Positions 32,504-40,815 of a DNA stretch of 64,000 bases are shown here, in pieces. This DNA is from Clostridia bacterium (GTDB lineage: Bacteria; Bacillota; Clostridia; Oscillospirales; Acutalibacteraceae), in NCBI GenBank assembly GCA_017380575.1, contig JAFODS010000046.1:62001-126000 (forward strand), given 5' to 3'. Numbering within the stretch: the first letter of the stretch is position 1; every line of letters starts with the position of its first letter. The notes under the pieces are model-generated. The model had not been told where the DNA came from. It made no database searches and worked only from the letters and a program-made list of their open reading frames with translations. A program made the translations under genes and the position numbers.

Positions 32504-34591
32504 ATGTTTGATTTTATTCAGAGAAACACACCTAAAATCATAGATAATTTTATTGTCAGAAAAATTGATTCCGACAACGGATACGATTGCTATGAAATAT
32601 ATTCTGAGGTCAAAAAAGTTGTCCTTGCAGGTAACAGCAACTTAAGCCTCGCAATGGCATATTACCGTTATCTTAACGAGTATTGCAACGTCGTTATAAC
32701 TGATGGTGATTATGATATTTCATACATCGCAACAACTCCGCTTCCCGAAGAAAAAATAACATACACCGCAAAGCAGAAAATCCGTGCAAGAACAAGCTAC
32801 GAAATGTTTTCTCTTGAAGGAAATTACTGGGGCTTTGACCGTTGGGAAAAAGAAATCGACTTTATGGCGATGCACGGAATCAATACTGCACTTCAGCCCG
32901 TCGGTTTTGACGGTGTTCTTTACCGCACACTCTGCGATATCGGTGTCAAGGAAGAGCTCGCTGTTGAATTTTCAAGCGGTCCTGCTTTCCTTATGCGACA
33001 GCTTACGGGTAATGTTGCAGGTACAAATTCCGTAAACAGCAAGGAGTACCTTGAAAGAAAAATTTATATCGGCAAGCAGATTACACAGAGAGAAAAGCAT
33101 ATGGGCATCACCCCTGTTTTCCCTGCTATGATGCCGAGTGTGCCTTTCAGTATCCGCAGGAAATATATTAAAATGGATATTTTTAAAGCTCCGCTTTGGC
33201 ACAACCTCCCGCCGATTTTCTGTATGAAACCTGACAACGCGTTTTTCACTATTTTCAACAAAAGATTTCTTGAATTTCAGCGTGATTTGCTCGGCGAAAC
33301 AAACAGTTACATTGCAGAACCACTTTACGACGTAAATATGAAGGGGTATAATTCGCACCTCGCTTCTTTGGGCAGGGCACTCGACGAGCTTTTTGATGAG
33401 TTTGATGAAAACGCAGTCTGCTACACTCACTTGAGTGCAATCAACAGCGAATTTTTCAAGAAAACTTCGCACGAAAGATTTATTATCATCAACGATTCTG
33501 ACGAAGCAAATCCTGAAATTCTCCGCGACAAAAAGCACCTTGTTGCTATCAAGGGCAATCGCTACGGCAGAACGGGACTTTGCGGCGATATCGGCAAAAT
33601 CAGCCGTTGCCCCTATGCAGAGGCAAAAACAGAAAACCTCCTCGGTTCAGCTGTTGAGGTTGACACATTCAGTGAAAATCCGATGTTCTGTGCTGCTGTT
33701 CTTGAATCGATTAAGACAGACGAAGCTTTCGATGCTGATGAGTTTGTAAAAGATTTTGCAAAGAAGCGTTATCGCACAGAAAATTTCACAGATGAAATTA
33801 TAAAGCTCAAGAATCTTTGTTATAACACGGACGAATGTGCAGGTTCAATCATCTGTGCAAGACCGTCAACAAAGCTTAAGCACACAGCTCCTTTCGATAC
33901 ACTCGAAAGAAAGTACGATTTCAAGGAAATTTATGCTATTGTAAAAAATATCCTTGAAAACGAAGCAACAAAGAATGACAAAATGCGACTTGATATCGTG
34001 TCCTTTGTCCGTCAGTTCCTTTCGGAATTTGCTTACCCCGTTTACCTGACCGCAACCGCATTTTTCAAGGAAGAAAATGCACGCGATTATGAGCAGGCAA
34101 GCAACCTTTTCCTTGAAATCTGTCAGGATATGGACAGACTTCTTAAAACGCAGGAAAGCACAAACCTTTCAACTGTTTACGAGAAGGCTCACGAGCTTGG
34201 TAATAATAAGGAAGAGATGCAGGCGATTGATATAAACTTCCTTATGTACCATACAATCTGGGGGCCGTTCGACCGCAGTGTTCTTTACGATACAGCATGG
34301 ACAGAAATCGGTGGAATGGTCAAGGATTTCTACGCTCAGCGTTGGTTTATGTATTTCCGTGCACTTGCCGCATACTTTGATAACCCCAAGAAGCTCAAGG
34401 ATTATTCAAAGAAACAGCCGCTTGACCGTAACGAATATAACGGTTCTTATCAGCACAAGCGTCTTACACTTTTCGAGAACAACTTCCTTGAAAATTATAT
34501 TCCCCGAAAAGACGGAATCTGCGAAGAAGACACAATCGAAGTCGCAAAAGAAATCCTCGAAAAATATTCAGAAGTTATCCATCAGTTTTAA
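32504..34591 (+). CDS. GH89-like (alpha-N-acetylglucosaminidase family) protein with altered active site
   Basis: A 695-residue protein with the NAGLU layout: a small N-terminal alpha/beta domain, a barrel with the diagnostic SYEMFSLEGNYWGFDRWEKEIDF-like block, HGINTALQPVGF, FSSGPAFLMRQ and GITPVFPAMMP, and a helical C-terminal domain. Active GH89 enzymes use two Glu, in a FNEMQ-like and a GMAPEG-like motif. By-eye alignment puts Asp276 (EPLYDVN) and Asp387 (VEVDTF) there instead, and the HNFGGN-like loop is replaced. There is no signal peptide. GGAGG seven bases before the ATG at 32504 sets the start. It may act on another glycan or be inactive. Monocistronic. Confidence 0.75.
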   Translation: MFDFIQRNTPKIIDNFIVRKIDSDNGYDCYEIYSEVKKVVLAGNSNLSLAMAYYRYLNEYCNVVITDGDYDISYIATTPLPEEKITYTAKQKIRARTSYEMFSLEGNYWGFDRWEKEIDFMAMHGINTALQPVGFDGVLYRTLCDIGVKEELAVEFSSGPAFLMRQLTGNVAGTNSVNSKEYLERKIYIGKQITQREKHMGITPVFPAMMPSVPFSIRRKYIKMDIFKAPLWHNLPPIFCMKPDNAFFTIFNKRFLEFQRDLLGETNSYIAEPLYDVNMKGYNSHLASLGRALDELFDEFDENAVCYTHLSAINSEFFKKTSHERFIIINDSDEANPEILRDKKHLVAIKGNRYGRTGLCGDIGKISRCPYAEAKTENLLGSAVEVDTFSENPMFCAAVLESIKTDEAFDADEFVKDFAKKRYRTENFTDEIIKLKNLCYNTDECAGSIICARPSTKLKHTAPFDTLERKYDFKEIYAIVKNILENEATKNDKMRLDIVSFVRQFLSEFAYPVYLTATAFFKEENARDYEQASNLFLEICQDMDRLLKTQESTNLSTVYEKAHELGNNKEEMQAIDINFLMYHTIWGPFDRSVLYDTAWTEIGGMVKDFYAQRWFMYFRALAAYFDNPKKLKDYSKKQPLDRNEYNGSYQHKRLTLFENNFLENYIPRKDGICEEDTIEVAKEILEKYSEVIHQF

Positions 34592-34600
34592 ATAATAAAC

Positions 34601-34631
34601 AAAAAGGGCGGTTCACAGAACCGTCCTTTTT
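34601..34631. terminator. Bidirectional terminator
   Basis: A stem built on GGCGGTTC/GAACCGTCC with flanking A5 and T5, between the GH89-like gene and the convergent bile salt hydrolase gene. Confidence 0.85.
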
Positions 34632-34659
34632 GCTTGAAGTATCGCTTTGATAAACATCT

Positions 34660-35619
34660 TCAGTTAATAAAGTTAATGCAGAGTTGGTTTTTTAGCGGAT
34701 ACTCGGAAAGGGTATCTGAGTCAAGATTTTCCTTATACATATCAACTGCACAAATCTGTGGATTTTCGTACGTTTTGTAATAAAAAATACCTTTGTCTGT
34801 ATTACAGCACGAGGTGTAAACGGTGATTTCATATTTTTCGTCACCGAGGCGGACTGTTCCCTTTGTATGCTCAACCGCACCGAGAATATGGAAAAACTGA
34901 CTAACGCTTTCTTCTTCGCTTTCACCACAGACGGAATTCAGCTTTGTAAAAGTTGCACGTACAAACCTTGATGCGGAAGAAAGATCACCCGGCAGACCGA
35001 CAGCACCCATTCCTTTTGAAAATGTACAGATGTCCGCAGACGGAGCAAATGTGTTTTCAGGCTCTTCTGCTGTCAGATTGATATAATTTGCAAGGTTGGT
35101 TATGTGCCAATCAAACGGCGGATTGTTTGTCAGCACACCGACGTGATTGTTGTAAATCCTCAGACCTTCTTTTACTGATTCAACGGTTATGCTTTCATCT
35201 TTATCCGAAATCATCCAATGAAGGGGAGATGCCTTCAAATCGGGACGAAAGTTTATGTCAGCGATATTGACATTCTCAAGCAAAGCCTTTGCTTCGCTGA
35301 CATTTGCACATTGAGTCAGAATATACGGAATGAACTCAAACGGTGCGACGTTTATTTTACTTTCATCAACGGGATGAAAAACTGCATTACCCGGAAAGTT
35401 AAGCCCTGCAACGCTCAATCCCTTTTCATTTGATGCTTCGTAATAAAGAGGGTAGGAGTCTATAACTGTTGCAATACCGATTAAAGCATAATGCTTGTCT
35501 GAAAAAGGGAAAGAGAAGTTTCTCGGAGTTATTACAACGCTTTCATTATAATGATATTCAAGATCGAGCGTTCTGCCGAAGTAATGATCTTTTGTTTTAA
35601 AGCTTATTGCTGTACACAT
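34660..35619 (-). CDS. bsh: Choloylglycine hydrolase (bile salt hydrolase)
   Basis: A 319-residue Ntn-hydrolase that removes glycine or taurine from conjugated bile acids. The protein begins MCTA, exposing Cys2 as nucleophile after Met removal. Other family residues are visible: the FGRTLDLEY segment with Arg and Asp, GLNFPGN, LTNNPPFDWH and the Arg in SASRFVRATF. No signal peptide, as is normal. GAGGTG precedes the ATG. Penicillin V acylases share the fold, but the NNPPFDWH and VAGLNFPG motifs favour a bile salt hydrolase. Convergent with the GH89-like gene and downstream of argD's terminator. Confidence 0.88.
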   Translation of the reverse strand: MCTAISFKTKDHYFGRTLDLEYHYNESVVITPRNFSFPFSDKHYALIGIATVIDSYPLYYEASNEKGLSVAGLNFPGNAVFHPVDESKINVAPFEFIPYILTQCANVSEAKALLENVNIADINFRPDLKASPLHWMISDKDESITVESVKEGLRIYNNHVGVLTNNPPFDWHITNLANYINLTAEEPENTFAPSADICTFSKGMGAVGLPGDLSSASRFVRATFTKLNSVCGESEEESVSQFFHILGAVEHTKGTVRLGDEKYEITVYTSCCNTDKGIFYYKTYENPQICAVDMYKENLDSDTLSEYPLKNQLCINFIN

Positions 35620-35630
35620 AATTTCACCTC

Positions 35631-35673
35631 ATAAAATTTAAAGGACGGAATGTTTTTTCAACAATCCGCCCTT
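35631..35673 (-). terminator. Terminator of the arg operon
   Basis: A 9-bp stem with one G-U pair (35665-35673 with 35641-35649 on the minus strand), then an AT-rich tail. It lies just after argD. Confidence 0.65.
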
Positions 35674-35696
35674 TTATTATTTGTATTAATTTTTAA

Positions 35697-36863
35697 TTAT
35701 TCAGCGATAGTTTCTTTAAGAATCGCGATAGCCTTTTTAAGCTCGTTCCAACCGATGTTAAGCGGAGGAAGAAGTCTTACCTTCGTTTTTGCAGTAAGGA
35801 TAAGAACACCCTTCTGCATACAAGCCTTCACGATTTCTTTAGCGTCCTTCTCGGTTTCAATACCTATCATCAGACCGAGACCGCTGACACTTTTTACACC
35901 CTTTGCACCCTCAAATTCCTCAAAGATATACTTTGACTTTGCCTGAACTTCGCTGAGAAGCTCGTCGTCGATTCTTGAAAGAATGTTACAAGCTCCTGCA
36001 CAGCACACGGGATTTCCACCAAAAGTTGTTCCGTGTGAGCCGGGGACAAGAACATTCTCAACCTTTTCGCCAAGCATTGCAACACCGATCGGAAGACCGC
36101 CGCCGATACCCTTCGCCGTTGTAACGATATCGGGCATAAATCCGTACTGCTGGAAAGCGTAAAGCGAACCTGTTCTGCCGTTACCTGTCTGAACCTCATC
36201 AACGATGATGAGCATATCTTTTTCATCGGCAATTTTCTTTACTTCGTCAACAAACTCCTTGTCAAGCTTGCAGACACCGCCTTCTCCCTGAACAAGCTCC
36301 ATCATAATTGCAACGCAGTTATTCTCTTCGGCAAGCTTTCTTACGCTCTCTGCATCGTTTGCATCAGCATAAACAAAGCCTTCAACGAACGGACCGAAAT
36401 GTGTGTGGTAACCGTCCTGTCCTGTTGCTGTAAGAGTTGCGATTGTTCTTCCGTGGAAGCTGTTTTTAAGAGTGATGATTGTTGAATGGCTTTCGTCACC
36501 GTATTTGTCGAAAGCGTAGCGACGAGCAACCTTGATTGCACATTCGTTAGCCTCGGCACCGCTGTTGCCGAAGAAAGCTTTTTTCATTCCTGTTCTTTCG
36601 CAGAGCATTTTTGCAAGAGTTGAACAAGGCTCTGTGAAATAAAGATTAGATGTATGTGTGAGTGTTGAAAGTTGGTCTGTAACCGCCTTGAGCCACTCGT
36701 CGTCAGCAACACCGAACACGTTAACCGCAATTCCTGAACCGAGGTCGATGTATTCCTTGCCTTCGGAATCCTTAAGAATTGCACCTTTTCCGCTGACAAG
36801 CTCAACGGGGAAACGTGCGTAAGTGTTGGCTACGTACTGCTTATCGATTTCTGTAATGCTCAT
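35697..36863 (-). CDS. argD: Acetylornithine aminotransferase
   Basis: A 388-residue class III PLP aminotransferase converting N-acetylglutamate semialdehyde to N-acetylornithine. It shows FFGNSGAEANE, SFHGRT, VDEVQTGNGRTG and the PLP lysine in TTAKGIGGG. The ATG follows the argB stop directly. Last gene of argCJBD. Closest alternatives (ornithine or GABA aminotransferases) are made unlikely by the operon. Confidence 0.96.
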   Translation of the reverse strand: MSITEIDKQYVANTYARFPVELVSGKGAILKDSEGKEYIDLGSGIAVNVFGVADDEWLKAVTDQLSTLTHTSNLYFTEPCSTLAKMLCERTGMKKAFFGNSGAEANECAIKVARRYAFDKYGDESHSTIITLKNSFHGRTIATLTATGQDGYHTHFGPFVEGFVYADANDAESVRKLAEENNCVAIMMELVQGEGGVCKLDKEFVDEVKKIADEKDMLIIVDEVQTGNGRTGSLYAFQQYGFMPDIVTTAKGIGGGLPIGVAMLGEKVENVLVPGSHGTTFGGNPVCCAGACNILSRIDDELLSEVQAKSKYIFEEFEGAKGVKSVSGLGLMIGIETEKDAKEIVKACMQKGVLILTAKTKVRLLPPLNIGWNELKKAIAILKETIAE

Positions 36864-37754
36864 TTATTTTGCCTCCGGGTGTCTTTTCTTGTAATCCTCA
36901 CCTTTGACGAACATCGTTCCGATACCTTCATCGGTAAGAATTTCAATTATGATTGAGTGCTTAACTCGTCCGTCAATAACAAAAACCTTGCGGACACCCC
37001 AGTTGATAGCATCAACACAGCACTGAACCTTCGGAATCATACCGCCTGAAATAATGCCTTCTTCCGTAAGCTTAGGAGCATCTTCGATGAAAATTTTTGA
37101 AATAAGTGATGACGGGTCGTCCTTGTCGCGGAGGATACCCTCAATGTCTGTCATTGAAATAAGGCTTTCCGCCTTGAGCTCGCCTGCGATTTTAGCAGCA
37201 ACTGTATCAGCGTTGATGTTATAAACGTTACCCTCTTTGTCACAGCCGACAGTTGAAACAACGGGGATGTATCCCATTGAAAGTGTATCGAGAATCGGAG
37301 TAACATCAACCTTTTCAATATCGCCAACGAATCCAAGTTCGGCACAACGCGGCTTTGCAATAATCATATGTCCGTCAGCACCGCTGAGACCGATTGCCTT
37401 ACCGCCCTTTGATTCAATAAGGCTTACAAGGCTTTTGTTGATTTTACCTGCAAGAACCATCTGTACGATTTCTGCAGTTTCTTTATCTGTAACGCGAAGT
37501 CCGTTGACAAACTGAGTTTCCTTGCCGATTTTTGCAAGCATCTCTGTAATCTCAGGACCGCCACCGTGAACGAGAACAACCTTGATGCCTACTGTTGAAA
37601 GAAGGATAATATCGCTCATAACGGACTGCTTAAGGTCCTCGTTAATCATAGCGTTGCCGCCGTATTTCACAACAAGGATTTTGTTTGTATATTTCTGTAT
37701 GTAAGGCAGAGCGTGTGTAAGAACGTGAGCTCTGTCTGCATTTGAAATCTTCAT
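36864..37754 (-). CDS. argB: Acetylglutamate kinase
   Basis: A 296-residue amino-acid kinase phosphorylating N-acetylglutamate. Marks: VVKYGGNAM, VLVHGGGPEI, GLSGADG, the NINADTVAAKIA segment and a C-terminal IIEILTDEGIGTMF. GAGGTG six bases upstream supports the ATG at 37754; a GTG at 37763 overlaps that ribosome site. Lengths near 300 with an N-terminal helix suggest the arginine-inhibited hexameric type, which is inference. Confidence 0.96.
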   Translation of the reverse strand: MKISNADRAHVLTHALPYIQKYTNKILVVKYGGNAMINEDLKQSVMSDIILLSTVGIKVVLVHGGGPEITEMLAKIGKETQFVNGLRVTDKETAEIVQMVLAGKINKSLVSLIESKGGKAIGLSGADGHMIIAKPRCAELGFVGDIEKVDVTPILDTLSMGYIPVVSTVGCDKEGNVYNINADTVAAKIAGELKAESLISMTDIEGILRDKDDPSSLISKIFIEDAPKLTEEGIISGGMIPKVQCCVDAINWGVRKVFVIDGRVKHSIIIEILTDEGIGTMFVKGEDYKKRHPEAK

Positions 37755-37766
37755 TTGTAACACCTC

Positions 37767-38978
37767 TTAGGTTCTGTAGTCACCGTTGATTTTAACGTAA
37801 TCGTATGTAAGGTCGCAACCCCAGGCTGTAGCGTTTGCTTCGCCTGAGTTGAGCTCAACAAGGATATCGATTTCCTTTTCGAGAAGGATTTCCTTTGCTT
37901 TTTCTTCGGAGAAATCAATACCTGCACCGTTGACGCAGACATCAAGCTTACCCTTTGAGGATTCGAAGCTTACGTCGATTTTGTTAACGTCAACTTCTGC
38001 ACCGCTGTAACCGATAGCACAAAGAACACGGCCCCAGTTAGCGTCGGCACCGAACATTGCAGCCTTGAGAAGAGAAGAACAGATAACTGACTTTGCAACA
38101 GTTTTTGCTGTCTTTTCATCTGCGGCACCTGTAACCTTGCATTCAAGGAGCTTTGTTGCGCCTTCACCGTCGCCTGCAATTTTTCTGCAAAGATAAACCG
38201 TTACGCTGTTAAGAGCCTTACAGAATTCTGCAAAGTTTTCATCTTCTTTATCGATAATTTTGTTGCCTGCCATACCGTTGGCAATAACTGTTACCATATC
38301 GTTTGTTGAAGTGTCGCCGTCAACACTTACCATATTGAAAGTTGAAGCGATGTCTGTGCTCAGAGCCTTCTGAAGAAGCTCGGGAGCGATTACAACGTCA
38401 GTTGTGATGAAAACAAGCATTGTTGCCATATTCGGGTGAATCATACCACTGCCCTTTGCGATACCGCCGATTTTGCATTCAACACCGTCAACTTCAAAGC
38501 TGATTGCGATTTCCTTTTTAACTGTGTCTGTTGTCATAATGCCTTCTGCTGCAAAGTCGCTGTGGTCGCCAAGACCTGCTACAAGCTCATCCATACCGTT
38601 TGCAATCGGAGTGATGTCAAGCACCTGACCGATAACACCTGTTGATGCAACAACAACGTCGTTCTTTGAAATACCTGTTGATTTCTCAACAAGCTCGCTC
38701 ATCTGCTCAGCAATTTCAATTCCGTTTGCATTGCATGTGTTTGCGTTGCCGCTGTTGCAGATGATTGCCTGAGCATAGCCGTCAGCAATATGATTTTTTG
38801 TAACTGTAAGGGGAGCACCCTTAACAAGGTTTGTTGTATAAACTGATGCGGCCGCAGCCTTAACATCACTTGTGATAAGAGAGAGGTCTCTTTTGGTTTT
38901 GTTCTTTCTTATTCCGCAATGGATTCCGTTTGCCTTGAATCCTTTAGCGGCACAGATTCCGCCTGTAATTTCTTTCAT
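37767..38978 (-). CDS. argJ: Bifunctional ornithine acetyltransferase / N-acetylglutamate synthase
   Basis: A 403-residue Ntn-fold precursor that self-cleaves before the Thr in PNMATMLVF to give alpha and beta chains. It transfers acetyl from acetylornithine to glutamate, recycling the acetyl group. Other family blocks: KANGIHCGIRKNK, SGNANTCN, STGVIGQ, GDGEGATKL and GADANWGR. Whether it also uses acetyl-CoA cannot be told from sequence, but no separate argA or argE is in the operon. Confidence 0.96.
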   Translation of the reverse strand: MKEITGGICAAKGFKANGIHCGIRKNKTKRDLSLITSDVKAAAASVYTTNLVKGAPLTVTKNHIADGYAQAIICNSGNANTCNANGIEIAEQMSELVEKSTGISKNDVVVASTGVIGQVLDITPIANGMDELVAGLGDHSDFAAEGIMTTDTVKKEIAISFEVDGVECKIGGIAKGSGMIHPNMATMLVFITTDVVIAPELLQKALSTDIASTFNMVSVDGDTSTNDMVTVIANGMAGNKIIDKEDENFAEFCKALNSVTVYLCRKIAGDGEGATKLLECKVTGAADEKTAKTVAKSVICSSLLKAAMFGADANWGRVLCAIGYSGAEVDVNKIDVSFESSKGKLDVCVNGAGIDFSEEKAKEILLEKEIDILVELNSGEANATAWGCDLTYDYVKINGDYRT

Positions 38979-38981
38979 GTC

Positions 38982-39917
38982 TTACACCTCTAAATTAAGT
39001 CCTGTAGTTTCGTCAACACCGAGAAGAATGTTCATATTCTGGATAGCTGCGCCCGAAGCACCTTTGCCGAGATTGTCGTAACGTGCCATAAGCATAATTC
39101 TGTCCTCGTTACCTTCAACGAAGATTTCCATACCGTCGTTGAATGAAAGCTTGTTTGAACAGATAAATCCGCCCTCACCGATGTCAGACTTATATTGTAC
39201 CACAGGTCCGTGGTATTTTTCACTATAAATTTTACGAATTTCGTCTAAATTTGCTCCGTTTACCTGATTTTTAAACAAAGGAACGGTCACAAGCATACCG
39301 CTGTAGTAGTTTGCAACGATAGGAGTGAACGCAGGAGCGTTCTTTATGCCTGTAATTGCCGTCATTTCAGGAAGATGCTTGTGTGTCTGTGCAAGACCGT
39401 ACTGACGGGGTGAACCGTATGCTTCTTCAACCTCAGGACTCTCGTATTCGCCGATCATCTTGTTACCGCCACCGCTGTAGCCTGTAAGTGAATGACAGGC
39501 AAGAAGTGCTTCTTCAGAAAGAACACCTTTTTCAACAAGGGGATAAACAAGAGAGATAAATCCGCTTGCATGGCATCCGGGAACGGCAATTCTGTTGGAA
39601 TCAATAATCTTCTGTCTATGAGCGTCAGAAAGCTCGGGGAAACCGTAAGCCCATGCAGGATTTGTACGGTGAGCTGTTGAAGTGTCGAGAACTTTTACAT
39701 CAGGATTCTCGATAAGAGAAACAGACTCCATAGCCGCCGCATCCGGAAGGCAGAGAAAAGCGATATCGCATGCATTGAGCATCTCTTTCCTTGCGTTTAC
39801 ATCCTTACGTAATTCGTCAGAAATGAGCATAAGCTCAATATCGTTTCTTTCGCTGAGTCTTTCGTATATACGCAGTCCTGTTGTGCCTGCTTTTCCGTCA
39901 ATAAAAATCTTTTTCAC
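38982..39917 (-). CDS. argC: N-acetyl-gamma-glutamyl-phosphate reductase, short (type 2) form
   Basis: A 311-residue NADPH-dependent reductase, first gene of argCJBD. It begins KKIFIDGKAGTTGLRI (dinucleotide site), with catalytic Cys in VPGCHASGF and His in the AQTHKHLPE segment. The length and the DGKAGTTG motif match the short type found in some Gram-negatives and Clostridia rather than the 340-residue form. The operon promoter with its ARG box lies at 39941-39976. Confidence 0.95.
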   Translation of the reverse strand: MKKIFIDGKAGTTGLRIYERLSERNDIELMLISDELRKDVNARKEMLNACDIAFLCLPDAAAMESVSLIENPDVKVLDTSTAHRTNPAWAYGFPELSDAHRQKIIDSNRIAVPGCHASGFISLVYPLVEKGVLSEEALLACHSLTGYSGGGNKMIGEYESPEVEEAYGSPRQYGLAQTHKHLPEMTAITGIKNAPAFTPIVANYYSGMLVTVPLFKNQVNGANLDEIRKIYSEKYHGPVVQYKSDIGEGGFICSNKLSFNDGMEIFVEGNEDRIMLMARYDNLGKGASGAAIQNMNILLGVDETTGLNLEV

Positions 39918-39940
39918 CTAATCACCCTATATTCATTGAT

Positions 39941-39958
39941 AATGAATAATTATACAGT
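39941..39958. promoter_or_regulatory. ARG box (ArgR operator) over the argC -10
   Basis: TGAATAATTATACA at 39943-39956 matches the ArgR/AhrC half-palindromic consensus TGAATWWWWATTCA at 13 of 14 positions. It covers the -10 hexamer of the argC promoter, so arginine-bound ArgR would block transcription. Confidence 0.7.
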
Positions 39959-39976
39959 TATTTCGCAGAAAGTCAA
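39949..39976 (-). promoter_or_regulatory. Promoter of argCJBD
   Basis: Minus strand TTGACT (39976-39971), 16 bp, TATAAT (39954-39949), about 30 bp before the argC ATG. Confidence 0.7.
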
Positions 39977-40031
39977 GGGATATACGTGAATATTATATTT
40001 TTTATTGCATATATACAATTTATTTTATTTC

Positions 40032-40060
40032 TTGACAAATGGTTCGTCAAAGTATACAAT
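40032..40060 (+). promoter_or_regulatory. Promoter of the glycyl radical enzyme operon
   Basis: TTGACA (40032-40037), 17 bp, TACAAT (40055-40060), 39 bp before the activase ATG. No clear operator palindrome was seen in the short leader. Confidence 0.7.
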
Positions 40061-40098
40061 CAAGTTAATATTACAATGGTATAGTATGAGGGAAAATA

Positions 40099-40803
40099 AT
40101 GTTAATTTTGCAAAAAGGGTTCAATTATTCACAGGATGGACCCGGAAACAGACTTGTGTATCATTTGCAAGGATGCAACTTCCGATGCAAGTGGTGTTCG
40201 AATCCCGAGAGTATGAACGGTGAGGACAAAAACGCAAAAAATTACACGGTGGAGGAGCTTCTTTCGGAGGCAAAACGTAGCCGTATGATGTTTTTTGACG
40301 GTGGCGGAGTAACCTTCACGGGCGGAGAATGTACGCTTCAGTATAAGGAGCTGACAGAGCTTCTGAAAAAGCTTCGGGCAGAGGGGATAAACACCGCAAT
40401 CGAAACGAATGCATCAAGTCCGTATCTTTTGAAGATTGCCGAAAATATCGACTATCTTATTGCAGATTTCAAGCATTATGATACCGATATTCACAAAAAA
40501 TGGATAGGTGTCGGTAACGAAGCGGTCAAGGCGAACCTTGAAAAAATATTCGCTTCGGGCAGGCAGATTCATATAAGAATTCCTGTCATAAAAAACATCA
40601 ACGATAATCCGCAAGGCTTTGTTGATTATTTCAAAAGTTTTGATACCTCATCTGCCGTCTTTGAATTCCTTTCCTACCACGAATTCGGTAAGGATAAATG
40701 GACAGAGGATTATGAAATAGAGGACGGATTTGTTTCAGACGAAACGATTGAGAAATTTATAAAATTATTTAAACAAAACGGAATGAAAGTAACGAAAACA
40801 TAA
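40099..40803 (+). CDS. Glycyl-radical enzyme activating protein (radical SAM)
   Basis: A 234-residue radical SAM protein. The cluster motif is CNFRCKWC (Cys26, Cys30, Cys33), preceded by the DGPGNRLVYHLQGC entry shared with PflA, with FTGGECTLQ as the SAM-binding GGE motif. It lacks the extra ferredoxin-like insert with two more 4Fe-4S clusters carried by many GRE activases, so it is of the short PflA type. It would abstract a hydrogen from the glycine of the enzyme encoded 12 bp downstream. GAGGG precedes the ATG at 40099. First gene of the five-gene operon. Confidence 0.92.
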   Translation: MLILQKGFNYSQDGPGNRLVYHLQGCNFRCKWCSNPESMNGEDKNAKNYTVEELLSEAKRSRMMFFDGGGVTFTGGECTLQYKELTELLKKLRAEGINTAIETNASSPYLLKIAENIDYLIADFKHYDTDIHKKWIGVGNEAVKANLEKIFASGRQIHIRIPVIKNINDNPQGFVDYFKSFDTSSAVFEFLSYHEFGKDKWTEDYEIEDGFVSDETIEKFIKLFKQNGMKVTKT

Positions 40804-40815
40804 AGGAGAATAGCT

